The notes under the pieces were generated by a model, which had not been told where the DNA came from, searched no databases, and was given only the letters and a program-made list of their open reading frames with translations. From an uncultured Thalassolituus sp. (GTDB lineage Bacteria > Pseudomonadota > Gammaproteobacteria > Pseudomonadales > Oceanobacteraceae), in assembly GCF_950066645.1 (NCBI RefSeq), contig NZ_CATMFB010000012.1:1-64000 (forward strand): 64,000 nt of DNA, written 5' to 3'. Made by a program: the position numbers and the translations under genes. Below are positions 25,531 to 34,361 of this stretch, piece after piece; positions within the stretch are counted from its first letter, which is position 1, and the number at the start of each line of letters is the position of its first letter.

Positions 25531-25919
25531 TCCAGTAGTTTCCTGAATGCGCCTTCCTTCCACCATTTTACGTAGAGTTCAATCTGATCCTGCAAATTAA
25601 ACCCACGACTTCTCGTCAGACTGTGGGCCAGACATAGAAGCATACTGGAATCGTCAGTCCACTCTCCGGGCTGCAAATTGAATGGGCCACCACCGACGAT
25701 ATCGCTGATAGGATCGAATGTGCCTGGCTGTGTAAATTCGAGAGTCGTCCCTAAGGCGTCGCCAACCGCACAGCCGATCATTGCCCCTCGGGCTCTATCC
25801 AACAGAGTCCCCTGGCCGACTTCACTACCCACTATATTTTCAGACGAATGAGGAAACCATAGGCCTTGATTAGCGAGGTGCGTGATTCTTTCTTGGATAC
25901 TGACGTTCGACAAAACCAA
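25512..25919 (-). pseudogene. Truncated ADP-ribosylglycohydrolase (DraG/ARH-like), N-terminal part only
   Basis: This 135-residue frame has the N-terminal hallmark of ADP-ribosylglycohydrolases: DRARGAMIGCAVGDALGT followed by GEWTDDSSMLLCLA, with the Thr-Asp-Asp that binds Mg2+. Full-length members have about 300 residues and a second Asp-rich metal site near the end, which is absent here. After VKWWKEGAF the sequence turns into unrelated RKLLELLRQS and stops at the edge of duplicated segment B. Such enzymes remove ADP-ribose from proteins and some serve as immunity to ADP-ribosylating toxins. It is probably inactive. Confidence 0.7.
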
Positions 25920-25972
25920 TCCTGTTTATTTTAAATATTTGTAATTACTCTCAAGATAGATACAACGCAGCT

Positions 25973-26425
25973 TCATTTCAATGTCAGATCATCAAGCATT
26001 TCTTTAGATTTTACATGCCCGTTTGAGGATGAGATATTGGCCCACTTAATCGCTTCCTCTCGATCACCTTCTTCTAATAGATACAATGAGTAGTTGTATT
26101 GCAAGGTAGCATTACCAAGCTCAGAAGATATTTTCATCCAAAATAATCGTTCATTATTATTAACTTCCGAGAATGTATAGAATTCATACAATTTCACAGC
26201 ACTATCTACGTCACCTTGCAATGCCCTATCCCGGCAAGCCAACAACTGCTGAGGGCTTAAATGAAACATTGATCCTGTCGAGACAGGTTCGCCTTGATGC
26301 TCCTTTGTCGCTTCAAATATTACCTCGTTTGCAGGCACAGGCTTTGGCGGTTCATATCCCATACACGTTATCCTCCGCTTTGCAGCACCACTGGAGACAT
26401 CTATATATGTCTTAATAGTTGCCAC
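25973..26425 (-). CDS. Sel1/TPR-like small protein, island gene
   Basis: This frame gives 150 residues from a GTG at 26425; an alternative ATG at 26362 has a better-spaced GGAGG site. The C-terminal half has Sel1-like helical repeats (GDVDSAVKLYEFY, LGNATLQYNYSLYLLEEGDREEAIKWANISS). A decayed copy of its first 17 codons lies at 27107-27190, with changes mostly conserving the protein, which supports the longer start. It follows the membrane gene by six bases. Sel1-like proteins occur beside Rhs and T6SS effectors, so an immunity or accessory role is possible but unproven. Confidence 0.55.
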   Translation of the reverse strand: MATIKTYIDVSSGAAKRRITCMGYEPPKPVPANEVIFEATKEHQGEPVSTGSMFHLSPQQLLACRDRALQGDVDSAVKLYEFYTFSEVNNNERLFWMKISSELGNATLQYNYSLYLLEEGDREEAIKWANISSSNGHVKSKEMLDDLTLK

Positions 26426-26431
26426 TTCCCT

Positions 26432-26980
26432 TCAAGAGGTACGCGTCAGCCCAATATTCACAGCTGCCAAGATGGGAACTGAGGCGATCGCAAAAATGAA
26501 TGGCGCATACCATGATATTTTATACGGATAATCTAAAATAATCGGAATTGAAATATACATAACAATAGGGACTAACCATTGAAGCCACGCAACACCCGAA
26601 GATGAAGAGGTCAAAAGCAACAAAACAAAAAATGCGGAAATATAATTAATAGACAAAAGCAATCTACTTTTAACAGAAATTTCAGAAATCATAAAAACAG
26701 AATAAATTGAGGATAAGTATAAAACACCAATAAAAATCAAGTAATCAACAACTTGAACACTTCTTTCAAAACCAACATAAAAAAGAGCCTCTCGAAACCA
26801 AAATTGTACGCCTGTCCGATAAAACTCAACTCCTGATAAAATAAAACCTTTCCATTGAAAAACAGAATCAGAAATAGATGCCAAAGGTGCCATAGCGAAA
26901 GAGAAAGATAAAATCTTATAAACCAAGGATGATCTCCTCCAAAGTTCGAACGTATCCTCAATATCCTTTAAAAGCCCCAT
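26432..26980 (-). CDS. Island membrane protein of unknown function
   Basis: This AT-rich 182-residue gene encodes a protein with about five hydrophobic segments (near residues 22-40, 78-98, 108-125, 130-150 and 155-176). No family is recognised. It is probably co-transcribed with the Sel1-like gene six bases downstream. Membrane immunity proteins protect against toxins acting from the periplasm or on membranes, so this could be one, but nothing in the sequence proves it. Confidence 0.5.
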   Translation of the reverse strand: MGLLKDIEDTFELWRRSSLVYKILSFSFAMAPLASISDSVFQWKGFILSGVEFYRTGVQFWFREALFYVGFERSVQVVDYLIFIGVLYLSSIYSVFMISEISVKSRLLLSINYISAFFVLLLLTSSSSGVAWLQWLVPIVMYISIPIILDYPYKISWYAPFIFAIASVPILAAVNIGLTRTS

Positions 26981-27106
26981 AACGCTCCAAAACTCACTAA
27001 AAAACTCGCAACGACTGCTACATGCATCTAGAAACTAGGAGTAACCTTAAAAGACGGATTACTTTCAACAACAAAAACGAGATTATCAAAGGTAATATTC
27101 AACATC

Positions 27107-27190
27107 TTACTCGAGAACGAGCCAAGATCTAACTGTAACTCGCTTAGTAGTTTCCGGTGGAGCGTCCATATATGCCTTAGCAGTTATCTT
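27107..27190 (-). pseudogene. Decayed copy of the 5' end of the Sel1-like gene
   Basis: The minus strand encodes ITAKAYMDAPPETTKRVT in frame, matching TIKTYIDVSSGAAKRRIT at the start of the gene at 25973-26425. Several codon differences are at third positions (ATA/ATG, GAT/GAC, CGG/CGA). No start codon remains where the GTG should be, and the frame stops after 28 codons. A second short frame just beyond it (ends FDNLVFVVESNPSFK) may be another tail remnant. Both suggest loss of an older cassette gene here. Confidence 0.5.
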
Positions 27191-27203
27191 CCGGATTTCA
27201 GAT

Positions 27204-27599
27204 TTATCGGTAAATTCCTAGATAACTTCCCAGCAACGTCTCCTCTACAGGCACCAACTCGTACTGCTCAATCTCCCGCCATTCACTGCCAACATCTTTC
27301 CTGACCGGGTAAAAAAGAAGTGAAACACCCGTTTTAGACTTAAGATTCTTATTTATCCCTCTGTATTTGTATCCATCCAACTCTGGAATAGAAAATGAGT
27401 TACTAAGAATCCCATTTAAATCATAGAAATTTATAACCCCATCATCGAAAACTTCCACTACAACCTTGTTCATTGACTCTGAAAAAACTGCAGAAATAGG
27501 CTTGTAAAAATCAATCTCAACCTCCGATTCATCACAACTCCAAGCAACTGAGATAGGATCATAATCATCTGAATACTTCGGATAAGTAATCTTCGTCAT
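27204..27599 (-). CDS. Candidate immunity protein, second in the array
   Basis: This AT-rich 131-residue protein is rich in beta strands and acidic residues and has no signal peptide. The segment KVVVEVFDDGVINFYDLNG resembles DYIVVVEPD...AIIFNPDG in the next gene upstream, so the two may be distant relatives. It lies 60 bases after that gene in the same direction, as expected for stacked immunity genes behind an Rhs toxin. No named family is recognised. Confidence 0.5.
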   Translation of the reverse strand: MTKITYPKYSDDYDPISVAWSCDESEVEIDFYKPISAVFSESMNKVVVEVFDDGVINFYDLNGILSNSFSIPELDGYKYRGINKNLKSKTGVSLLFYPVRKDVGSEWREIEQYELVPVEETLLGSYLGIYR

Positions 27600-27659
27600 T
27601 TCAAATAGGACTCACATCCACAACGTGTAAACAAGGGAAAGGAATATTCCCTGTAGTTA

Positions 27660-28025
27660 CTATCTCGTCTCGTGAAAGCTCGTAATTCCACCATCACTAT
27701 CTATAACGCAAACATAATTTGCACGAGGACATATAGACACAAGAACAATTGATCCTCGCTCACGATATACGTCACCAAAACATATAGCACCGTCATTCGA
27801 CAATGGATTAATTATTCTCTTTCGCTCCGTCCCATCCGGGTTGAATATTATCGCATTATTTGGGCTAAATTCATTATCAGGTTCAACAACCACAATATAA
27901 TCCCCGGCCCCTCCAATCTCAAAATAAACTTGGTAGTCGTATTTTTTTACAATCTTACGAGAGTTAAACTCCCACTCGATAGTCTTGCCTGAGTCAGTAG
28001 AAATACAGTTATCTATCATATTCAC
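27660..28025 (-). CDS. Probable cognate immunity protein of the Rhs toxin
   Basis: This 121-residue protein is encoded three bases after the stop of the Rhs gene, in the same direction, which is the standard place for the immunity gene of an Rhs toxin. It is acidic, beta-rich, has no signal peptide and no recognised domain. The cytosolic location would suit a toxin acting inside the cell. The role is inferred from position; the sequence itself gives no mechanism. Confidence 0.65.
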   Translation of the reverse strand: MNMIDNCISTDSGKTIEWEFNSRKIVKKYDYQVYFEIGGAGDYIVVVEPDNEFSPNNAIIFNPDGTERKRIINPLSNDGAICFGDVYRERGSIVLVSICPRANYVCVIDSDGGITSFHETR

Positions 28026-28028
28026 ACC

Positions 28029-31000
28029 CTATTTAATTGGAGTTTCATCACCTACAAACTCAACAAATGGATTATTCCGATCATACTCCAGAACATCAAT
28101 CTGAGATCCGCCGCCCGGATATACAACACCATCTTGAACTTGCGGGCCAACTGTACTCATTTGAGCTCGAACTGGGCGCTTAACCCTAACCGTCCGCACA
28201 CCAGATATCTCCGCTTTAAAATCGGGAATAACAGCTAGTTCGTTTCGAACATAGTCAACATTTGGTATATTGTCTGTCGTACCGAATTTTCCGGGGGCTT
28301 TTTGCCCTGGAGATACAGCTTGATTGAAGGTAAATCCTTCAGGAAGAATATCACTAACAATTTCCGCACCTGGCATCTCGGGGGTCAATGAGTTTGGCGC
28401 CGGAAGCAACCTGGACGGATCAGTAATCGGCATCTCCTTACAACTCAACCCTAGCGGATCCACCCAAGTCACTGGGTTAGGCACATACAGGTAGTTATTA
28501 TCCCCACCCAACAGCCCAATCGGGTCCTGGTTGATAAACCGGCCGCATTCCGGGTCGTAGTAACGGTGGCGGTTGTAGTGCAGGCCACTTTCTTCGTCGT
28601 AGTACTGCCCCTGGAATCGGAGGTTGTTCTCTACCTGCTGCACGGCGGCAAGCGCTAACGAGCCGTAGGCTTTGTATTGTGCGGTCCAGACCAGTTCGCC
28701 ATTGGCGTTGGTGATTTCCTGTGGTGTGCCCAGGTGGTCAAGGTGGTAGTGGTTGATCTTACTACCTTGAACAAACGCCAGCGGCTTAAAGGTGCCAGGC
28801 TCGAAAACGTACACCTTGGTGGTGCCTTGCTGTTCAGCACTGATGCCTGCCGGTTGTTCACTCAGGAGTACGTCGTCATTCCAGTAGAATTCAGTACCGC
28901 CGGTGACGTTGCCTGATTCGTCTTTATTTACCTTACGGATACGGCGGCCCAGTGCGTCGTACTGATATTCAGTAATGCGCATGGTGTCGCCAATGGTTTT
29001 GGCTACGCCGGTTAGTCGGTTCTGATGGTCGTAGCGGTAACGCGTGGTCTGGCGGCCGTCTTTACCACGGCGTTCTTCAACGCGGTTGCCCTGGTCGTCG
29101 TAGCTGTAATGGCGGTCTCCCTGAAAATTAAGGCGGTTACCAGTGACCTGCCCACTACGGTTCTGGCCATTTACTTCGTCCGGTGAGCCAAGCAGGTTGC
29201 CCGCCGGGTCGTGTACAAACTGTTCTGGCTGCGGGCCACTGACCTCTATCAGGCGATCAATCTGATCGTAGTGATATTGGGTGCTGCCGCGCAATTGATC
29301 ATCGATCTGGCTGATCTGCCCTGCTGCACTGTAGTGGTAGCTACGTTTGTTCAGTGGTTGCTGGTGACCGTCGGTGGCGCCCGCTTTCATCAGGGTCTGT
29401 TGTTGTAAACGCCCCTGCGGATCAAAACTCTGAGTTTGCTGTAAGCCATTACCTAACTGACGCAGCGCTTCGCGGCCCGCATCGTCGTGAGTGAAGCTGG
29501 CGATCAGCTGGTCATTCCAGTGAACCGATGCGGTCTGACCTAACGGATTAAAGCCGTAATGGATGGCATCACCACCCGGCAATTGCGTCGCACTGCGACG
29601 ACCGGAGCTGTCGTAATTATGAATCAGCTCGTGCTTGTCCTGCATCGCACTGATCACCTGCCCCGTCGGGCTATACGCCCAGCTAAGCTGACGGTGCGGG
29701 TTATTGGCGCTGAGCAGTCGGCCTACCGGGTCGTAGCCGTATTCGGCAATCAGCTCGTTTACTTCTTTTCCTCGGCCCAGCTCCTGCCATTGAGACAGCA
29801 ATTTACCTTCGGCATCACGACGGTAGGCAATACGGGTTACCGGCAGAATTTCGCTGTTAATGTAGCGGTATTCTTCGCTCTGAATCAGGTGACCCGCAAT
29901 ATTGTATTGGTAACGCTGTACCCGGCCATCGAAGCCAATTTCTTCGATCAGGCGTTCGTTGCCATCGTATTTCAGCTGGTAACGTTCGCCATTTTCGTTA
30001 GTTAAACCAACAAGGTTCCGCTCAGCATCGTAGTGGTAATTAAATGCCTGGCCGCTGGCGTCTACACGACGGCTGACCTGAGATAGCCAGTCGTATTCGT
30101 AGCGGGTGGTTCGACCCGTATGATCTGACACAGCCGCGAGCTGGCCATGTGGCGTGTACTGGTAATTGGTCTGGCTGCCGTCGCTGTTAGTTACCGCAAT
30201 GCACTGACCTGCATCGTTATATTCAAAGTTCTGCGATTGCTGGTTCGGGTAAACCACCCGCGTAACCTGTCCACGTTCGTTGTAGGAGTAACGGGTATGC
30301 GAACCCAATGGATTGCGCACGGCAGTAATACGGCGGTGGTTATCCCAGACATAACTGGTTTTATTGCCGTCAGCATCTGTGACACCCGCAAGAAGCCCTT
30401 CTGGGGTGTAATCCATTCGCACGGAGCGCCCGGCTGGATCAGCGGTACTGATCAGACGGCCTTGCGCGTCGTATTTACGCTGCCATGTTGCTCCGGTCGG
30501 ATCTTTGGCTTCGATTAATTGGCCAGTACCATTAACGCGGAAATTCTGCGTGTAACCCAGTTTATTGGTGTGGCTGATCAGGTGACCATTGTGGTTGTAC
30601 TGGAACAGCTCTGTGTTGCCGGCCGGATCAGTCAGTTTGATCAGGTTACCGCTGCGGTCGTATTCGTAACGTGTTTCGTCGCCTTCTGGCTGACGAATCC
30701 AGACAGGCAAACCCAAGCGGTTAAATTTGTAAGAAAGGCGGCCACCACGGGAGTCGGTCGCATGGCTGGTGCGGTTATCCAGATCCCACTCGAATTTATA
30801 GTCGTAGACGTGCTCGCCATTAATTTTGTCGCCCCAGTTACGCAGGCAGCGTGCATCCGGACCGATATGCGTCCATTCGAAGTAATAACTGAAGCCAGAC
30901 TTAAGCGTACGCTGTTGAATCAGGTGCTGCTCGTAGCGGAAGTGCTGGGTATGCCCCATTTCATCAAATGAGGTAATCAGATCTGAGCTTTCATTAAACT

Positions 31001-32720
31001 CATAGGCAACCTGACGGCTCACATATTGTGGGCGGCTTTCAGGGCGGAATACGCGATCTACGGCCGTTACATGACCTTTGTTATCGTGGGTCAGCTGTAA
31101 CTCTTCGCCTTCAGAGGTCGTGATGCGCTTAACCAGATTATTCTGATATTCAAAATTCACCTGATGGCCGCTATTATCCGTCCAGCGCGTCACGCGATAG
31201 GTAGCGCGCGCAGCGCCTGAGGCAAAGTGGTAAGTAATGCCCTGGCCGTTGGCATTGGCTACCTGATATTCATCTTCTGCAGTGCGGGTCAGGATTAACT
31301 TTTCAGTTCTGTTGCGACAACTGCCGCCGACATTTACCGGGTTGAAATTAATGGATCGACCCTGGTCATCGAAGTACTGAATATCCTGTTGGCCTACAAA
31401 TAAGCGGCGATTTAATGGTGAGCTCCAGCCATAGCCGAGGCCATTATTCTGTTTGAGATTGCTGCTGCGGTAGACACGTTTCCAGGTGAAAGGAATCGGG
31501 CCTGCCATTTCGAAGTCGACCAGTTCCAGTAATTCTTCACCGTTAACCATGCTGATCGGACAGCCATTGGTGCAGGTTTTACTGGCTTCGGTATGGCTTG
31601 CGCCTTCGGCATCCGGGGATGACTTCGCCGCCTCGGCATCGGCGTGGCTGCTTTTTCCGGAATTTGCGCCGTCGGTGTTTGTTTTATTGACCGCAACTGG
31701 ACTCTGTTCCAGTTGTTTAAAGTCCGCTTTACCGGTTTTCGCCTTACGCTTTTTACCCTGCAATTTGAGCTTGCGGCTGACTTTAGCGAAATCACTTAAT
31801 GAGTCACCGACTTTGCGGAATTTACGGATCAATGCCGTCTTGCTACCAACAGCAGCAACAACACCAACGCCGCCGGTCGCTGCTGCCAGAATTATCGTGA
31901 GGATGAGTTCAAATGCACCGGACCCCGCGACCTCGGTAACTTCAATTGCATGCTGAGCTTCGGCGTAGTCTTTAACAAAGCGATAGAGCATGTCACGCAA
32001 GGTTGGATCATCGAGCACCAGCTGCGCCATGGCGATGGCTTCGTCAATCTGTTGTTCGGTAATGGCAGTTGGATCAAAGCCCAGTACCTCCACCAACTCA
32101 CGCTTCTGCGCTGTGAGCACACTGTCGCGGTATTTGTCGTAGAAACTATCGGACTCCCAACCTTCCTGAATGGCTTTCGCCTGCTGGTTGATGAGTAATA
32201 CGGGATTAACAAGATCGCTGACTTCTTTCGCCCAGAGCACTGCTCCCCAAGCGGAACTGCCGATCCCCTGCATAAAGGCACCGGTATAAATCAGGCCTTT
32301 GGTGACCGCTCCTTCTTTGTCCATCTGGCGCTGGTGCATAGCAGCTTCGGCGCGTTCCCCCGCGATGATCTCAGTAAGCGCCTGTTGAATCTGAATACGC
32401 AGGATTGGTCGGGTATCCGCTACATCGTCATCCACGGCCAGCGCGGTATCGAGCTTTTCAACGGTCAGATAAGACCCGGCGACCGCAGTAGACAGTGCGT
32501 CTTTGGGTGGAAGAGGGAGATCAGGTATTTTGCTCAGAACATCGAACCAGAAGTGGTTGCCTGCTCCGGCTACAGATTGAAATGGAACATCACGGAAGAT
32601 ATCCGATGCGACTAAGGTGCTTCCGGCGCCGATATTCTCGGGATGAACATACCCGGGGCCAGCTCCTTTGGTGATCCGGTAGCGGTTTCCTTTGTCGTCT
32701 TCAAACTCATAGCCAGACAT
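28029..32720 (-). CDS. Rhs-repeat polymorphic toxin, 1563 residues
   Basis: The N-terminal region (1-385) has one hydrophobic segment at about 270-292 and a basic linker. No PAAR domain is evident. A DUF6531-type segment follows (387-470, from CPISMVNGEELLELVDFEM). Many YD repeats (GxxxxYxYDxxGxL) then build the Rhs shell to about residue 1425. The core ends with NQDPIGL, then NPVTWVDPLGL, the conserved site of aspartate-dependent self-cleavage. The last 138 residues are the variable toxin (from SCKEMP; about 28032-28445). It contains TVGPQ and YPGGGSQIDVLE, vaguely like the GGG-Q motif of TNT-type NAD hydrolases, but no family is certain. Delivery would need a T6SS or similar system, not seen in this window. 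Confidence 0.92.
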   Translation of the reverse strand: MSGYEFEDDKGNRYRITKGAGPGYVHPENIGAGSTLVASDIFRDVPFQSVAGAGNHFWFDVLSKIPDLPLPPKDALSTAVAGSYLTVEKLDTALAVDDDVADTRPILRIQIQQALTEIIAGERAEAAMHQRQMDKEGAVTKGLIYTGAFMQGIGSSAWGAVLWAKEVSDLVNPVLLINQQAKAIQEGWESDSFYDKYRDSVLTAQKRELVEVLGFDPTAITEQQIDEAIAMAQLVLDDPTLRDMLYRFVKDYAEAQHAIEVTEVAGSGAFELILTIILAAATGGVGVVAAVGSKTALIRKFRKVGDSLSDFAKVSRKLKLQGKKRKAKTGKADFKQLEQSPVAVNKTNTDGANSGKSSHADAEAAKSSPDAEGASHTEASKTCTNGCPISMVNGEELLELVDFEMAGPIPFTWKRVYRSSNLKQNNGLGYGWSSPLNRRLFVGQQDIQYFDDQGRSINFNPVNVGGSCRNRTEKLILTRTAEDEYQVANANGQGITYHFASGAARATYRVTRWTDNSGHQVNFEYQNNLVKRITTSEGEELQLTHDNKGHVTAVDRVFRPESRPQYVSRQVAYEFNESSDLITSFDEMGHTQHFRYEQHLIQQRTLKSGFSYYFEWTHIGPDARCLRNWGDKINGEHVYDYKFEWDLDNRTSHATDSRGGRLSYKFNRLGLPVWIRQPEGDETRYEYDRSGNLIKLTDPAGNTELFQYNHNGHLISHTNKLGYTQNFRVNGTGQLIEAKDPTGATWQRKYDAQGRLISTADPAGRSVRMDYTPEGLLAGVTDADGNKTSYVWDNHRRITAVRNPLGSHTRYSYNERGQVTRVVYPNQQSQNFEYNDAGQCIAVTNSDGSQTNYQYTPHGQLAAVSDHTGRTTRYEYDWLSQVSRRVDASGQAFNYHYDAERNLVGLTNENGERYQLKYDGNERLIEEIGFDGRVQRYQYNIAGHLIQSEEYRYINSEILPVTRIAYRRDAEGKLLSQWQELGRGKEVNELIAEYGYDPVGRLLSANNPHRQLSWAYSPTGQVISAMQDKHELIHNYDSSGRRSATQLPGGDAIHYGFNPLGQTASVHWNDQLIASFTHDDAGREALRQLGNGLQQTQSFDPQGRLQQQTLMKAGATDGHQQPLNKRSYHYSAAGQISQIDDQLRGSTQYHYDQIDRLIEVSGPQPEQFVHDPAGNLLGSPDEVNGQNRSGQVTGNRLNFQGDRHYSYDDQGNRVEERRGKDGRQTTRYRYDHQNRLTGVAKTIGDTMRITEYQYDALGRRIRKVNKDESGNVTGGTEFYWNDDVLLSEQPAGISAEQQGTTKVYVFEPGTFKPLAFVQGSKINHYHLDHLGTPQEITNANGELVWTAQYKAYGSLALAAVQQVENNLRFQGQYYDEESGLHYNRHRYYDPECGRFINQDPIGLLGGDNNYLYVPNPVTWVDPLGLSCKEMPITDPSRLLPAPNSLTPEMPGAEIVSDILPEGFTFNQAVSPGQKAPGKFGTTDNIPNVDYVRNELAVIPDFKAEISGVRTVRVKRPVRAQMSTVGPQVQDGVVYPGGGSQIDVLEYDRNNPFVEFVGDETPIK

Positions 32721-32904
32721 TGCTGATTCGTCCCTGATTTGTACAGGTGCTTAATGTAGCAATTTGTCCTCTCAGACTTAAGTAGAAATTACCGATATTG
32801 CTAAGCAGGTCCCGACTGCACAGAGCGTCACTTCAGCATCAGGGCGGTAGATGACGCAAACTGGCAAAGAGAGAACTCCCACTCTGATTGTCAGGCACAA
32901 AAAA

Positions 32905-32930
32905 CCCCAGCCTGGCTGGGGTCTCCTGAG
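32905..32930 (-). terminator. Rho-independent terminator after pgk
   Basis: The stem CCCCAGC / GCTGGGG has a short loop at 32905-32921 and, on the minus strand, is followed by TTTTTT (32899-32904). It ends pgk transcription at the edge of the Rhs island, so pgk and fba no longer share a transcript. Confidence 0.88.
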
Positions 32931-32950
32931 GTTAAGAAGGGAACCCTCTC

Positions 32951-34117
32951 TTACTTCGCGCGCTCTTCCAGAATCGCTACTGCTGGCAATACTTTGCCTT
33001 CAACGAATTCAAGGAATGCACCACCACCGGTAGAGATGTAAGACACCTGCTCAGCGATGTTGTACTTGTCTACTGCCGCGAGGGTGTCACCGCCACCTGC
33101 GATGGAGAAAGAGTCAGACGCAGCAATCGCCAGAGACAGCGCCTTGGTGCCTTCGCCGAACTGGTCGAATTCGAATACACCCACCGGGCCGTTCCAGATG
33201 ATGGTTTTCGCTTCTTTCAACTGTTCAGCCAGTGCTTTGGCGGAATCCGGGCCGATGTCGAAGATCATGTCGTCGGCTTCTACTTCATCTGCAGACTTCA
33301 GAGTCGCTGCTGCGGTTTCGGAGAATTCTTTACCACACACAACGTCGGTTGGTACTGGAATAGAGACTTTTTCCATCAGCTTTTTCGCCGCTGGAATCAG
33401 GTCTTCTTCGTACAGTGACTTACCGACTGGCTTGCCTGCTGCCGCCAGGAAGGTGTTAGCGATACCACCGCCCACGATGATCTGATCACAGATGTCAGAC
33501 AGGCTTTCGAGTACTTCCAGCTTGGTCGACACTTTAGAACCACCCACAATGGCGACCAGCGGGCGAGCTGGTTTATCCAGTGCTTTGCCGAGTGCATCGA
33601 GTTCTGCCGCCAGCAGAGGACCTGCACAGGCAACCGGTGCGAACTTAGCGACACCGTGAGTTGATGCCTGAGCGCGGTGTGCAGTACCGAAAGCGTCCAT
33701 CACGAAGATATCGCACAGTTCGGCATAGGCTTTAGCCAGTTCGTCTTCGTCTTTCTTTTCGCCTTTGTTAAAGCGCACGTTATCGAGCAGTGCCAGTTCA
33801 CCGTCAGCCAGTTCGATGCCAGCGCGGAAGTCTTTAACAACGTCGACGTCGCGACCCAGAAGGCCAGCGAGGTGATCAGCCACAGGCTGCATTGAGAATT
33901 CTTCAGCGTATTCGCCTTCGGTCGGACGACCCAGGTGAGACATCACAATGACTTTGGCACCGGCTTCAAGCGCGTGCTGAATGGTTGGCAGTGACGCGCG
34001 GATACGCACATCAGAAGTCACCTTGCCGTCTTTTACCGGCACGTTCAGGTCTTCGCGGATCAGAACCCGTTTTCCTTTCAGGTCCAGGTCGGTCATTTTC
34101 AAAACAGTCATAGTCAT
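32951..34117 (-). CDS. pgk: Phosphoglycerate kinase
   Basis: Pgk transfers phosphate between 1,3-bisphosphoglycerate and ADP in glycolysis. The 388-residue length is typical. Motifs include [50 protein letters not shown] and the C-terminal [11 protein letters not shown] and [10 protein letters not shown] nucleotide-binding loops. The first ATG is close to a GGGA sequence, and the third residue (also Met) has the better spacing, so the true start may be six bases further in. It lies between epd and fba in the common gammaproteobacterial order, but both neighbours are displaced. Confidence 0.96.
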   Translation of the reverse strand: MTMTVLKMTDLDLKGKRVLIREDLNVPVKDGKVTSDVRIRASLPTIQHALEAGAKVIVMSHLGRPTEGEYAEEFSMQPVADHLAGLLGRDVDVVKDFRAGIELADGELALLDNVRFNKGEKKDEDELAKAYAELCDIFVMDAFGTAHRAQASTHGVAKFAPVACAGPLLAAELDALGKALDKPARPLVAIVGGSKVSTKLEVLESLSDICDQIIVGGGIANTFLAAAGKPVGKSLYEEDLIPAAKKLMEKVSIPVPTDVVCGKEFSETAAATLKSADEVEADDMIFDIGPDSAKALAEQLKEAKTIIWNGPVGVFEFDQFGEGTKALSLAIAASDSFSIAGGGDTLAAVDKYNIAEQVSYISTGGGAFLEFVEGKVLPAVAILEERAK

Positions 34118-34361
34118 GTCCCAGATAATGGAGTCGTTTGTTTATCAGGCGTTGCGGATAAGCCTTCTTGACCTGGCGGTGCCTGTTCCAGAACCAGCCA
34201 GATCGATCAAAATTCGCGCGGGAGTATACCAGCATGAACAGTGCGTTTCATCGGCACACACATGACAATCACCGCCCAGAACTGACCTTTACCTTGTTTA
34301 CCTCGGTCAGTGCCGATAGCCTGCTTACCCTTTTGTGTAATTACGGTTCAGAGGATCTCTG

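Noticed and set aside
24095-32930. Integrase- or transposon-borne island
   Set aside because: No integrase, transposase, tRNA target or clear terminal repeats were found; recombination within Rhs genes explains the pattern better.
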